From Phaeoceros laevis (taxonomy: Eukaryota; Anthocerotophyta; Anthocerotopsida; Notothyladales), in the NCBI GenBank assembly GCA_049999765.1, contig JBNGIQ010009280.1:1-26981 (forward strand): a stretch of 26,981 nt of DNA. The letters run 5' to 3'. Positions 9,615 through 18,441 of this stretch are shown in pieces (positions within the stretch are counted from its first letter, which is position 1; every line of letters starts with the position of its first letter). The translations under genes and the position numbers were made by a program. The notes under the pieces were generated by a model, which ran no database searches, had not been told where the DNA came from, and saw nothing but the letters and a program-made list of their open reading frames with translations.

Positions 9615-10835
9615 TCACTATCAACAAAGGAGGAAAACAACGACCTATATGTCACTATCGAGTTCATGGAGGAGAAGCTGAACGAGCTCAACATCGGATT
9701 TCTTAAGGTCCTGGACCTTACAGAGACACACATCAACGAAAAATGGCAAGAGAAATTCAAGGCTCTGGAGGGGAGACTCCACAGCTTGGAGCAGAACAGC
9801 TATGATCCAGGAGTCATCACGCAGCTGCAACAGAATGTTTCGAACCTCGACAACAACATATCCTTCCTGAAGAGATCAATGGATGCATCCCGGCTGAGTC
9901 AAGGACTCAAGGCTAATGTCAAAGATGGGCAGGACGATGGCAGGGATGCCAAACGACGACTGTTTAACTCAAGAACACCAGACAAACTTGTCCTGGCTAA
10001 GTCACCTGCAACAAAACATGTCTCCGTTTCGCCAATGGTCAAGACTGAATCCCCTACACCGAGGCAGAGCCCAAGGCATGGCCAACATGACAGCCTGGTG
10101 AAGGCATTACTGGCAGCAGCAACGAGGGATGGGGAGAGAGGGAAGGGTGCACTTCTATCCGCACTGCCAATCACAGGAACTGCCCAGCTGGATTGCACCA
10201 TGCAAGCCAGACAGGGCCATGCCATCATTCCATCTCCATAGAGGAAGGGCCCAGCCTTTGTGACTCCTGCAGATCTTGCCAAGGCTATGAGAGGAACAAA
10301 GATAGCAACGGTGAAGGCTGCGACCATGTTGCCATCCACTAGGGAGGAGGCCGCACTATTCTCAGAAAACCTGCATCGCTTTTGCGAACCGTCGGTCTTT
10401 TTGTATGCCAGAGACAAGCTCGACACCTGGAGAGACTGGAATGCCAGAATCAATGGATTTTGGGAGTACAAAGATGAGGCAACGGACCTGTACATTGTAG
10501 AAAAAGGAGTGAAACAATGGTTTGAGGAGTATTATCAGTATGACAGCAACAAGATCTTCGGGGTTTGGAGATCCCCCCTCTGCAGAGAGAAATGGGGCGG
10601 CAGAATGGATGAGAGGGATGCCATTGAGGGCCCATATTTTGTGGATACACGCAGCATCATTGTTAAGCTAAAAACGCCGGAGTTTGCGGTGGAGTTCAAG
10701 GCACTGGACAAGCAAGTCAACACCGCCAACCCAAGAATCCACATTACAGATGACCTGCCATATGACCAGTCCAAGCTGAAGTTTGGTATTCAAACTTCGG
10801 GAGGCCTAGGGAGAATTCCACCTCCCCGGGCTTGA
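9615..10835 (+). pseudogene. LINE ORF1 protein (coiled coil plus unrecognised domain), one amber stop
   Basis: The frame is open from 9615. The likely Met is 9666 (MEEKLNELNIGFLKV), followed by a coiled-coil-like stretch to about residue 75 (heptad pattern in KFKALEGRLHSLEQ and LQQNVSNLDNNISFLK). A basic Ser/Pro linker with SPMVKTESPTPRQSPR follows. TAG 10239-10241 breaks the frame once; behind it the same frame reads RKGPAFVTPADLAKAMRG and continues to TGA 10833-10835. The second part is rich in Trp, Tyr and Phe (DTWRDWNARINGFWEY, FEEYYQYDSNKIFGVWRS) and looks like a folded domain, but I do not recognise it. A coiled coil ahead of an RNA-binding domain is the usual plan for LINE ORF1 (family knowledge). 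It is not the DUF4283 type at 1240-1906, so two LINE families are present. Confidence 0.6.
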
Positions 10836-11092
10836 CAATCACAGTACCTGCCCAGGCATGATCTCCATGTTTCTGCGATAGAGGGAACAGTACACCAGCT
10901 AGGTCCGGCGGCTAGGCCCCTTTGGGGGGACTGCGAGAGAAGAATAACAGATGTCAGTCTGGAGGCGAAGGGAGAAGGGAAAAACATGATAACAATGAAG
11001 AGCAGGAGAAAGATGTGACAGGATTACCTGAAGAAGACAACAGATTCATACAAAGGCACAGCTTCAGATGTAATAGCAGAAGTAGGAGGCAC
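10836..11092 (+). pseudogene. LINE coding sequence leading into the E2 insertion
   Basis: In one frame a Glu/Asn-rich stretch (HDNNEEQEKDVTG, then LPEEDNRFIQRHSFRCNSR) runs to the insertion point. It lines up in frame with 19530 onward after removal of E2 and one target-site copy. It is probably the N-terminal part of ORF2 or the ORF1-ORF2 junction. No motif recognised. Confidence 0.5.
11088..11092. repeat. Target site duplication GGCAC, left copy (E2)
   Basis: GGCAC lies directly outside the LTR at 11093 and is matched exactly by 19525-19529 outside the other LTR. Five base pairs is the normal copia target duplication, and this fixes both ends of E2. Confidence 0.92.
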
Positions 11093-11368
11093 TAAAGATC
11101 TAGGCGTAGGATCGAGGCAGAAACTTAGGAAAGGAAAGATAGAATATGGTCGCTAGGACCGTGAAGGCTTTTATGCCTTGTGAGTATGTGTGGCATTTCA
11201 CGGGGATGTGAAACCCAACCGTCATGGGATGTACCGTTACTTAACGTTACGCCTATACGAAACGGCGCTACCGTTTTGTATCTACCTATTTAAAGTTATT
11301 TATATATTTTATTATTATTATTAGCCTGCCTACTAATACCGTGCCCTAGCGGGGTAGGTATTTTCCTA
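11093..11368 (-). repeat. 3' LTR of E2
   Basis: 276 bp, a direct repeat of 19250-19524. On the element's strand it starts TAGGAAAATACC and ends CTTTA, so the termini are TA...TA, not TG...CA. It contains a TATA box (on + about 11297-11306), a second box ATAAAAG, and a strong hairpin (11255-11281). Confidence 0.93.
11255..11281. repeat. Hairpin inside E2 LTR
   Basis: An 11-bp stem, ATACGAAACGG pairing with CCGTTTTGTAT (one G-T position), surrounds the loop CGCTA. The other LTR carries the same structure at 19412-19438 with different single-base changes in each arm. Confidence 0.7.
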
Positions 11369-11377
11369 CTCCCACTT
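11369..11377 (-). other. Polypurine tract of E2
   Basis: On the - strand AAGTGGGAG abuts the 3' LTR start (TAGG). This is the expected plus-strand primer site. Confidence 0.75.
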
Positions 11378-11480
11378 AGGCACGCTTACTCACGCATGCC
11401 GCCGCGCAAACGTACGCTCCTGACCTTGCGACTTGAACAATCCAGTCTCGCAGCCGATGCTGCTCCGCTGTTGTCGCGCC

Positions 11481-11831
11481 ATGGAGATCCTGCCAGGTTT
11501 CCATCTCACAATGTTGTTGCTGGCCATTCTCCTTTTGCTCATAGTGCTTGCAGCTATGCGGCGCCGCCGGTCTTGCACCCTCTGCGCCGAGTTTGCCAAA
11601 TTGTACACTGCTGAAGTGGAACTGGAAGCTGCTCACGCCCGCTGGAGGCTGATGCAGGGTTTCCCTAAGCTCGTGCCTGATGCGCCATTCCGGATGTTGC
11701 CCAACTGCATGGACCGGTTCATGTACGCAGGCTCCGAATTTACTGAGAAGGGGAGGCTTATCATCCAATATGGTGAGCTCCCACCCTTGTGCTTGCGCAG
11801 TCCACATGTGATGTGTTTTCCACTTGGCTAG
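11481..11831 (+). CDS. Antisense ORF with a transmembrane segment in the E2 3' region
   Basis: 116 aa from ATG 11481 (MEILPGFHLT), running opposite to E2 between the end of pol and the PPT. Residues 9-26 are a strong hydrophobic helix (TMLLLAILLLLIVLAAM) followed by RRRR, the pattern of a single-pass membrane anchor with a basic cytoplasmic stop. A CTLC pair and a helical stretch (FAKLYTAEVELEAAHARW) follow, then FRMLPNCMDRFMYAGSEF. I do not recognise the family. Antisense ORFs between pol and the 3' LTR are known in some plant LTR elements. GGTGAGC at about 11772 and TGTGGGTGCAG ending 11966 look like splice sites in the same direction, so a captured host exon is an alternative. It could also be a chance ORF opposite a GC-rich UTR. 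Confidence 0.4.
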   Translation: MEILPGFHLTMLLLAILLLLIVLAAMRRRRSCTLCAEFAKLYTAEVELEAAHARWRLMQGFPKLVPDAPFRMLPNCMDRFMYAGSEFTEKGRLIIQYGELPPLCLRSPHVMCFPLG

Positions 11832-11968
11832 CTGATAGCTCCCACTGACCACTGCTTGGGTATGTGTAGAGCCATGGCACCGTTGTGCCACAGTGATGCC
11901 GACCCGCCGATTCAAAGGATGAAGATCTGTGTGACAGTCATGCATGTTTCCTATCTGTGGGTGCAGGG

Positions 11969-14164
11969 TTATGGGCTCACAGCTAGCCCCATAGCCTTGC
12001 AAAACTTATCATGCTTGTCCTTTGCCAATGCCTTAGTGAGAATGTCAGCCACATTGTCGTTAGTTGGCACATACTGCAGATTTGCTTGTCCATTGGCAAT
12101 CACTTGTCTTATAAAGTGATGCTTAATCTCTATGTGCTTAGTTCTTGCATGCATTATAGGATTTTGAGCTAGTGCTATGGCTGACTGATTGTCACATAGA
12201 AGTAGCGTGGATGCGGTTTGTGCCTCTCCCAATGATGCTAACAACTCTCGTGTGCATATGATTTCCTGTGATGCAGTGGCTGTAGCAGCATACTCAGCTT
12301 CAGTAGATGACAAAGCAACTACTTGCTGCTTCTTACTGTACCACGAGATGACTGTTGCATCCCATTTGCTTGTTCCAAGCATAAGGCAATTAGCTGATAT
12401 CGAACGCCGAGTGTCACTATCCGTGGCCCAATCAGCGTCGCAAAAACAAGTCAGCAGTAAGTTTTCTGGTCTCTTCCTGTATACAAGTCCAAGATTTGGT
12501 GTACCCTTGAGGTAACGCATAACCCGTTGTACAGCTGTCCAGTGTGCAGTGCCATAACATGTTAGAAACTGAGACGTTACTCCCACTGAATGAGATAAAT
12601 ATGGACGAGTCCAGTTCCTGCAGTAAATTAGAGAGCATACTGCTGGTCTATATGGCACTTTCTCCATCTGGAGACGCTCTTCCTCTGTTTGTGGCGACTG
12701 GTCCTTGCTGAGTTTTTCTCTCGCCGCCATAGGTGTGGGTGAGGATTTACAATCACTCATTCTGAATCTCGCAAGTATCTGACTGATATATTGTGCTTGG
12801 TGAATCAGGATAGAGTGAGTAGCGAAGCTCTGGATTATCTCAATCCCAAGAAACCATGTAAGCTTACCCAAATCCGTTATTGAGAACTCCGAGGTAAGAA
12901 TGGCTTTTACCTTAGCCATTATTTCTGGATTGCTTGAGATTAGGACAGCGTCGTCCACATATAATGCCAGATACACAATACCATTGCTGTCTTCGAGCTT
13001 ATAGACATTGGAGTCAGCTTCACTCTGAGCAAAGCCTGACTTCTTAAGGTACATGTCTATTCTGTTGTACCAGGCACGAGGTAACTGTTTTAAGCCGTAG
13101 ATCGTTTTTATCAACTTGTATACTTTGTCAGGATGTTTTGCGTCCACAAACCCTTCCGGCTGACATATATATATAGTCTCTTCTAATGTGCCATTTAAGA
13201 ACGCAGTTTTTACGTCCATATGTTCCATAGCATAGTCCCTCTGAGCAGATATGGCAAACAATGTACGTACGGAGGTAACTCGAACAACAGGAGAGAAGGT
13301 CTCGGTATAATCAAGCCCCTCGACCTGGCTATAGCCTCGAGCCACAAGCCTTGCTTTATATCTTGATATACTTCCGTCTGCAGCAAGCTTCTTTTTGAAT
13401 ACCCACTCGCATGTAACTGCTTTTCTACCAGGAGGCAAGTCCTCAAGCTTCCAAGTCCCATTGTCAATTAATGACTGATACTCTGAGTCTATGGCAACTT
13501 TCCACTTGGCTGCCTCTGATGAGTTGAGGGCCTCCTTGTAGGAGAGAGGTTCACCCAAACTCTCAGGATTGCTATCTTCCTGAACAAGAAAGGAAGAATA
13601 CATCAAAGGTTTGTGAATCCACTCATTTGGTGAGGTAGTGTGATGACGAGAACTTCGCCTGGGCTGCACTTGTTCCTTAGTTTGGACCTCACTTGTGTCA
13701 TTAGGAGGCAATGAGTGCACAGCTCCAGGGTCAGTGTCATCCTCATTCAGGCGTTCATCAGGTGAGGCATAAGCTGTACCAAACTCTGATGTTCTAGGAA
13801 CCCCATCATCTTCAGGGAATATGCTTACATAATCGTGGGATGTGGCAGTGATGCCTGAAGGTACAGCAGCTGGGGTAATCACAGCTGCTGGTGAAGGTGA
13901 TGCAGAAGGACTGCTGGATGGATGATATTCAGGTAGATCAGATCCATCATCTTCATTAGAGGGGTTACTCGTGGAAGCCTCATCCTCATCAGACTGCGAG
14001 GGTGCTGATGGGAAGGTGAGCAGCAGCTGTTCATGAAAAACAACATTGCGCGAGTGGGTTACTGCCCTGGTGTCCGGATCGAAAAGTTTGTATCCTTTGA
14101 TGCCCTCTGTGTAGCCTACGAATACATATTTCCGAGCCTTATAATCCAGCTTAACCCTCTGGTC
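11969..14164 (-). pseudogene. E2 reverse transcriptase and RNase H (intact frame behind a stop)
   Basis: From just after TAA 14165-14167 the frame is open for 731 codons to the normal pol stop at 11969-11971. Domains in order: end of integrase (KLDYKARKYVF, GYTEGIKGYKLFDP); an acidic Ser/Pro linker; RT from KWKVAIDSEYQSLIDNGTW; WVFKKKL; MDVKTAFLNG; catalytic YVDD (12962-12951); LTWFLGIEI; then RNase H with CFCDADWATDSDTR, SSTEAEY, CDNQSAIALA, HARTKHIEI and NVADILTKAL. All catalytic motifs are present, so this part looks functional apart from the upstream stop. It would copy the element RNA into DNA within the particle. Confidence 0.93.
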
Positions 14165-15190
14165 TTAGGATAAGTGGGCATAGGCTGGTGATCCAAATAT
14201 CCGAAGATGGTGGATACGTGGTTTGTATGTGGTCCATCTCTCAAAGGGAGTGGCATCCGGAAAAACACTAGTAGGCAGTCTATTGCGAATATAAGCTGCA
14301 GTAGAGACTGCCTCAGCCCAGTAACCCCTAGAGAGGCTTGCCTGTTTGAGCATTGCTTTTGCTTGTTCCTGAATATGCCGATTACTAATTTCTGCAATCG
14401 GGTTCTGAGGGGATGCATACGGAGTGGTCAACTGTCGAGCAATGCCTTGGCTTTTGCAGAAAGCAACAAAGGCATCTGAGGTGTACTCGCCACCGTTATC
14501 ACTTCGTAAAGTTTTTAGTAACCCGCTTGTGTGTCTTTCGGCATACGTTATATATTCCTCAAAACATTCAAGGGCCTGACTCTTCTGCTTGATCAGGTAC
14601 ACCATTATATACCGACTCCAGTCGTCGATGAAGGAGAGGAAGTAACGAGCACCACCAAAAGAAGTAGTGGACATGGGTCCACAGATATCAGAATGTACAA
14701 GTTCAAATACTTTTGTAGCCCTCATAGGATTAGAATCTTTATAAGGAGCGCGGTGATGCTTGCCGAAGACACAAGCTTCACCGAACGGTTTCTCAAAAAC
14801 CTTCAAGGTAAGGTTTTCCCGATAAAGATTATCATTGTTGGCCATTAACTTCAGTTTATCAAAGTTGGTGTGGCCTAACCTGCAGTGCCATAGCATGGTA
14901 TCTCGTTCTGCAACTTGGGCTTGCGTCAAGTTGACTGAAGGCGTGCCAAGTTTATACTGAATGTCCAGCTGATAAAGATTATGGGTGGGAGTGCCGACAC
15001 CTACTACCTTACCATGTGATTGCCGGTCAGTGACATGACATTCCCATCGGTAAAGGCAGTACTTAACATATGCTGCGTATCCAGGAGATAAACCGAGACA
15101 AGGTTCTTCACCATTGCTGGTACATGCAATACTTCGACCAACTCGATGGAAGCTCCACTGGTAAGAAGTACAGGTACTGAACCTATACAA
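14165..15190 (-). pseudogene. E2 integrase
   Basis: In frame with RT but ended by TAA 14165-14167, where E1 has an intact codon. GAG-pre-integrase: HNLYQLDI, LWHCRLGHTNF (HH), FGEACVFGKHH (here only one Cys before VFG; E1 has CEACIQG, so a zinc ligand may be lost). DDE core: HSDICGP, RSDNGGEY, and NPIAEISNR with the Glu kept. ATPFERWTTYKPRIHHLRIFG marks the end of the core. It joins the protease frame near 15035 through a single frameshift, where VMSLTG in one frame becomes VTDRQSHGK in the other. It would insert the cDNA into the genome. Confidence 0.88.
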
Positions 15191-15862
15191 ACAATAGGTA
15201 ATCCGTGATCATCTCCTAACAGCACTATCTGCCCTCTGGGAACCTTTCTGTAGGAGGAAAAAGCTGATTGTGTATGACAGATATGTGAAGAAGCACCAGA
15301 ATCCAGATACCATGCATGTCGGAATTGTTGTGTGGATACCATATACACAGCTAGCAAGGTCGGGGACTTGCGAACTGCAACATTGCTCTCAGGTGGTGCT
15401 GTACGACGAGGCTCATTGGCCTTCTTCTTCCGGCATTCAGATTCCCAATGTCCAGGTATGAGGCACCAATTGCAGGTGCCTTTCTTCTTAGCAGTAGGAG
15501 ATGCATTAGGCCCTCGTTTGTTATTGTTACTTGCACTTACATTATGCTGTCCTTGGCTAGGCTGACGGAATGGCTGCCTCTTAGGGCCCTTGTTCACGTA
15601 CAAAGCTCTATTTGAGTGCTCTCCCTTGGAGGAGTTACCAGTCCTGCTAGATAATTTGGTGGATTCCTCCTCAAGAAGAGCACCAATTGTATCTGACAGT
15701 GCAACTGCAGGTACTTGTCCTGCAGGTATAGCTTGGGATATGTTCCTCAAGTGCGTAGAATGGTTACTAACGAAGGTCCTGTAGCTGCCAGGTAGAGACA
15801 GGAGTAGTGCTATTGCAGCGTTCATCTCCGTGGTTGTTGTACCATTAGATGTGGTACCCACT
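15004..15862 (-). pseudogene. E2 gag C-terminal half and protease
   Basis: The frame resumes directly after the LTR-like insertion with VGTTSNGTTTTEMNAAIALLLSLPGS, matching E1 TVGTTISELQAAVALLMSLP. Next come Gag basic linkers, an intact zinc knuckle CNWCLIPGHWESEC (about 15440-15485) and the retropepsin site AWYLDSGASSHIC (about 15290-15315), then IVLLGDDHG and VLHVPAMVKNLVS. The frame runs off at 15004 because of a frameshift near 15035 into the integrase frame. Gag forms the particle; the knuckle binds RNA. Confidence 0.88.
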
Positions 15863-16489
15863 TGTTGTTTTAATAATACTGGAGATGTTTTTTTGGTTGT
15901 TTTGTTTGAATAAACGATTAAACTTTCGCTATAATGGCTGATTTGCTATTAGTTAATTAATTATCTAACTAATTAATTAATGGTGATTAGTGAGTGGCTA
16001 ATCTGTGGGCATGTGGAGAGTATGCCCGAGCATGCGTGTATGTGTGGCCATGGCAGAGGATGTCACGTCCACATGTGGCAAGGGTTTTGCGGATATGGAA
16101 ACCCATCCATGGGGTTTGGGATGTAAAACCCAAGGGGTTAGGGGAGGTTTTCAAGCCCCCTTCCACACAGCCACAAGGAAGGTTTACTTTTGGAGCTAGA
16201 GATAGGGCACCATTCACATGGGCCATGGGGTTTTTATGGAAATGCATTACTTTTGGTTAGGGCACTCTTCACATTGCCTAAGGGGTTTTTCTGAAAGGCA
16301 TTACTTTTAAGTGGGTTTGGGCCTAGTAAATAGGTAGTTAGTTAAATAAAGGGTTAAGTTAGGGGGCCCGCCCTATCTCGGAGAGATAGAGTAGGGTAGA
16401 GTGTGGTGGACCAATAGGGTTCAAGGGAATTTTGCTGGCCAATGGGGTGCAGATTCCCTAGTTTAGAGTAAGGTGGTTCACCCACACAC

Positions 16490-16497
16490 TATATAAG
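16490..16497 (+). promoter_or_regulatory. TATA box in the LTR-like insertion
   Basis: TATATAAG preceded by CACACAC and followed by a CT-rich tract (CTCCCCTCTCTCTT) is a good core promoter match. It sets the direction of the insertion as +, opposite to E2. Confidence 0.55.
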
Positions 16498-17192
16498 CTC
16501 CCCTCTCTCTTAATTCAATGTCATTGTGTGCCTAGCCTTTCCAAGAGTGGGAGCTAGGAGCTCTCCACCCCCCTTGGTGCTGCCACACTTTGTACCCCGT
16601 GCGGGTGCGTAGGCTCGTCGTTTGTACCGTGCGGCCGGCACCCAAGGCCTGTTGCTTGCTTGTCGAGTGAAACAGCGTGGGAGTCTACAGGTCTCCTAAG
16701 TTCGTGTCGTCAGGAGCATTCCGTTCCATCCACGGCAGAGACCCTCGTTGGCGGCGGTACTACTTTGTAGTAGCGCGCAAGTGGAATGTTCGTACCTTCG
16801 CGGCCGGAAACGTCTGAGCCGGGTGCTGAGCCAAACGCTAGTGACAGCAGCTCAGTAGGCCACTGCCACAACACCTCGGTAGTAGATAGGTAGCTAGGAT
16901 GAAGGACTGGGAATGTCCATTGTTGTGTCTGGCGATTATGTTGCTGTGGTGGGGTTTGCTGATGGTGTCGGCCATTTGGTGGCTGTTGTTGTAGAGGTAG
17001 GGCTCACAGGGGGTTCAGCAAGCGTGACCTTGGAGAGGGCCTAGTATCCCCTGAACAGCTTGTGGCTTAGAAGGCGTGATAGGTGTAACCATGGGAGGAG
17101 CCGAATGCTTCCAGAAGACCTTGAGATTTGTCAAGTGACACAAGACGGAGGCGCAGGTGTTCTGACGCCGAAGATACAAGACGGGTGCACTT

Positions 17193-17400
17193 GAGGATTG
17201 CCATTAGGACGGGAGGCCGTATGCTGTGCTGAAGAGTGTTCTCAGCGGTACGATACGAGGTGTTGGTGTGTGGATACCTAAGGATCGCCGACGGGAGACG
17301 GGACGGGAGGCCGTCTGTCGTGTAAAAGGGTGTCCGTGGTGATACGATACGGGAGGCGTAGGACGAGCCTGAGGATTGTGGGCAGAACGAGACGTCTACC
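17193..17400 (+). repeat. Degenerate tandem repeat in the LTR-like insertion
   Basis: Units of roughly 90 bp recur: AGGATTGCC or AGGATCGCC, then ACGGGAGGCCGT (near 17208 and 17302), then CGATACG (near 17250 and 17345), and a weaker third unit from about 17372. The copies are well diverged. Confidence 0.5.
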
Positions 17401-17552
17401 GTGCTGAAGGGTTCGTCAGCTACGAGTTGGAGAGTGTTCGAGTGGAGTACTCTCAGGGAACGACTGTTGGCGACGGTGGGGTAGTTTCTGCACCGTGTTA
17501 GGTGGCTTAACCTGGGGTTTTGGTGGTTTTAGTTGTAATTTGTGCCTGTTTA

Positions 17553-17588
17553 GTCCGTTGCTGTTCCCATTGAGTCCTCTGTGGGAAC
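17553..17588. repeat. Hairpin near the right end of the insertion
   Basis: GTTCCCA and TGGGAAC pair around a loop of about 10 bases (TTGAGTCCTC). It lies close to the LTR-like right end. No function known. Confidence 0.45.
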
Positions 17589-17637
17589 GAAACCCCTTGT
17601 ACTACGACAACGAAGGGGATAAACTTTGCCCTGGGTT

Positions 17638-18389
17638 ACTACACTAGACGTAAGCTTTGATCTTAAAGTCCTGAACTTTATGACATGTTGCTCAACTAAG
17701 TCATTTTCACGCATCTTGAGATTGTAAAATGCTCTAGTTGCACATATCATAGATGAGCCATTGGTGACTCTGTAGATTTGCGACAGGGAATCCCATACTA
17801 CCTTAGTTGTTTCAGCATCCTGAGTATGGTGCATCATTGAGCCATCTAGAGTAGATTGAATGATGCCGAGTGCTCATAAATCTTGCTTAACCCATGCATC
17901 TACAGCTGCTTGGGTTGCTCCAGTTACAACAACAGGTTTGACCTCTGTCCCTGTAACAACAGACCATAAATCATGTTCTTTAAGGATGGTTTGTACGCGG
18001 AGAGCCCAAATGTCATATTGTGTTCCGCTAAACCTGTCCTTCTCCTTAAAGTCAATCTTCATATTATTTACAGTTGTATTATGGGTAACACCCGGTGCTG
18101 CAGCCATGTTGCGAATAGCCTGTGAGGCTAAGGATGCTCTTAAAGCATGTGCTAACAAGGCTTGCCTCGTGGCCTGTTGTGCTCGTAGGTTCTGGGCACG
18201 TGTGCGTGGCCCTGAATTATTTGGCTATGGATTACTGGATAAGCCAAGAGGGTCTTCAACAAATTGAGGTCCAACACCCCCTCTTCCAGCACCTCTTCCA
18301 CGGCCAGTACCACGTCCAGTACCCCGTCCAGTACCTCGACTAGTACCACGTCCTCTTGAGTTGTAAGAACTTTGCCCTCGATGTGACAT
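17638..18389 (-). pseudogene. E2 gag N-terminal half with RG-rich extension
   Basis: The likely start is ATG 18389 (MSHRGQSSYNSRGRG). The next residues are an Arg-Gly repeat (GTGRGTGRGTGRGRGAGRGG) encoded by tandem 12-bp units. An amber codon near 18228 (SSNP-stop-PNNSG) interrupts the frame, which then runs through an Ala/Arg/Gln helix (RAQQATRQALLAHALRA) into conserved Gag at Met 18107 (MAAAPGVTHNTTVNN). FSGTQYDIWALRVQTIL and VWDSLSQIY match copia UBN2-type Gag. TGA 17874-17876 replaces an Arg codon of E1 (CGC). The part ends at the LTR-like insertion. RG repeats bind RNA in many proteins, so RNA packaging is a fair inference. Confidence 0.72.
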
Positions 18390-18441
18390 CCGAGGCTCTC
18401 AAACCTCAGTCCAGGTACGAAGTCCTGCTACTGCCATAATG

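Larger units (their letters stand above)
15863..17637 (+). mobile_element. 1775-bp LTR-like insertion in E2 gag (probable solo LTR)
   Basis: Gag codons on the two sides meet in frame if this block and one copy of ACT (15860-15862, 17638-17640) are removed. It starts TGTTGT; near the right end ACGACAAC (to about 17611) mirrors it. The last 26 bp (AAGGGG...GGGTT) are left over, so the right end may be an LTR edge plus some internal sequence. TATATAAG at 16490-16497, with an AT-rich first part and a GC-rich later part, fits U3 then R/U5. No coding motif is present. A 3-bp duplication is shorter than the usual 5 bp for LTR elements, so the identity is not settled. Confidence 0.6.

Noticed and set aside
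11376-12002. 208-aa open frame on the - strand in the E2 3' region
   Set aside because: His/Gln/Pro composition without domain character, and it overlaps the RNase H end in another frame. The + strand ORF here looks more protein-like.
15987-16260. Opposed open frames inside the LTR-like insertion
   Set aside because: Both strands are open at the same place in low-complexity U3 sequence; no motif.
18152-18349. Leu/Val/Glu-rich 65-aa frame on the - strand
   Set aside because: It is the shadow frame of the RG repeat of E2 gag, produced by the same 12-bp tandem units.
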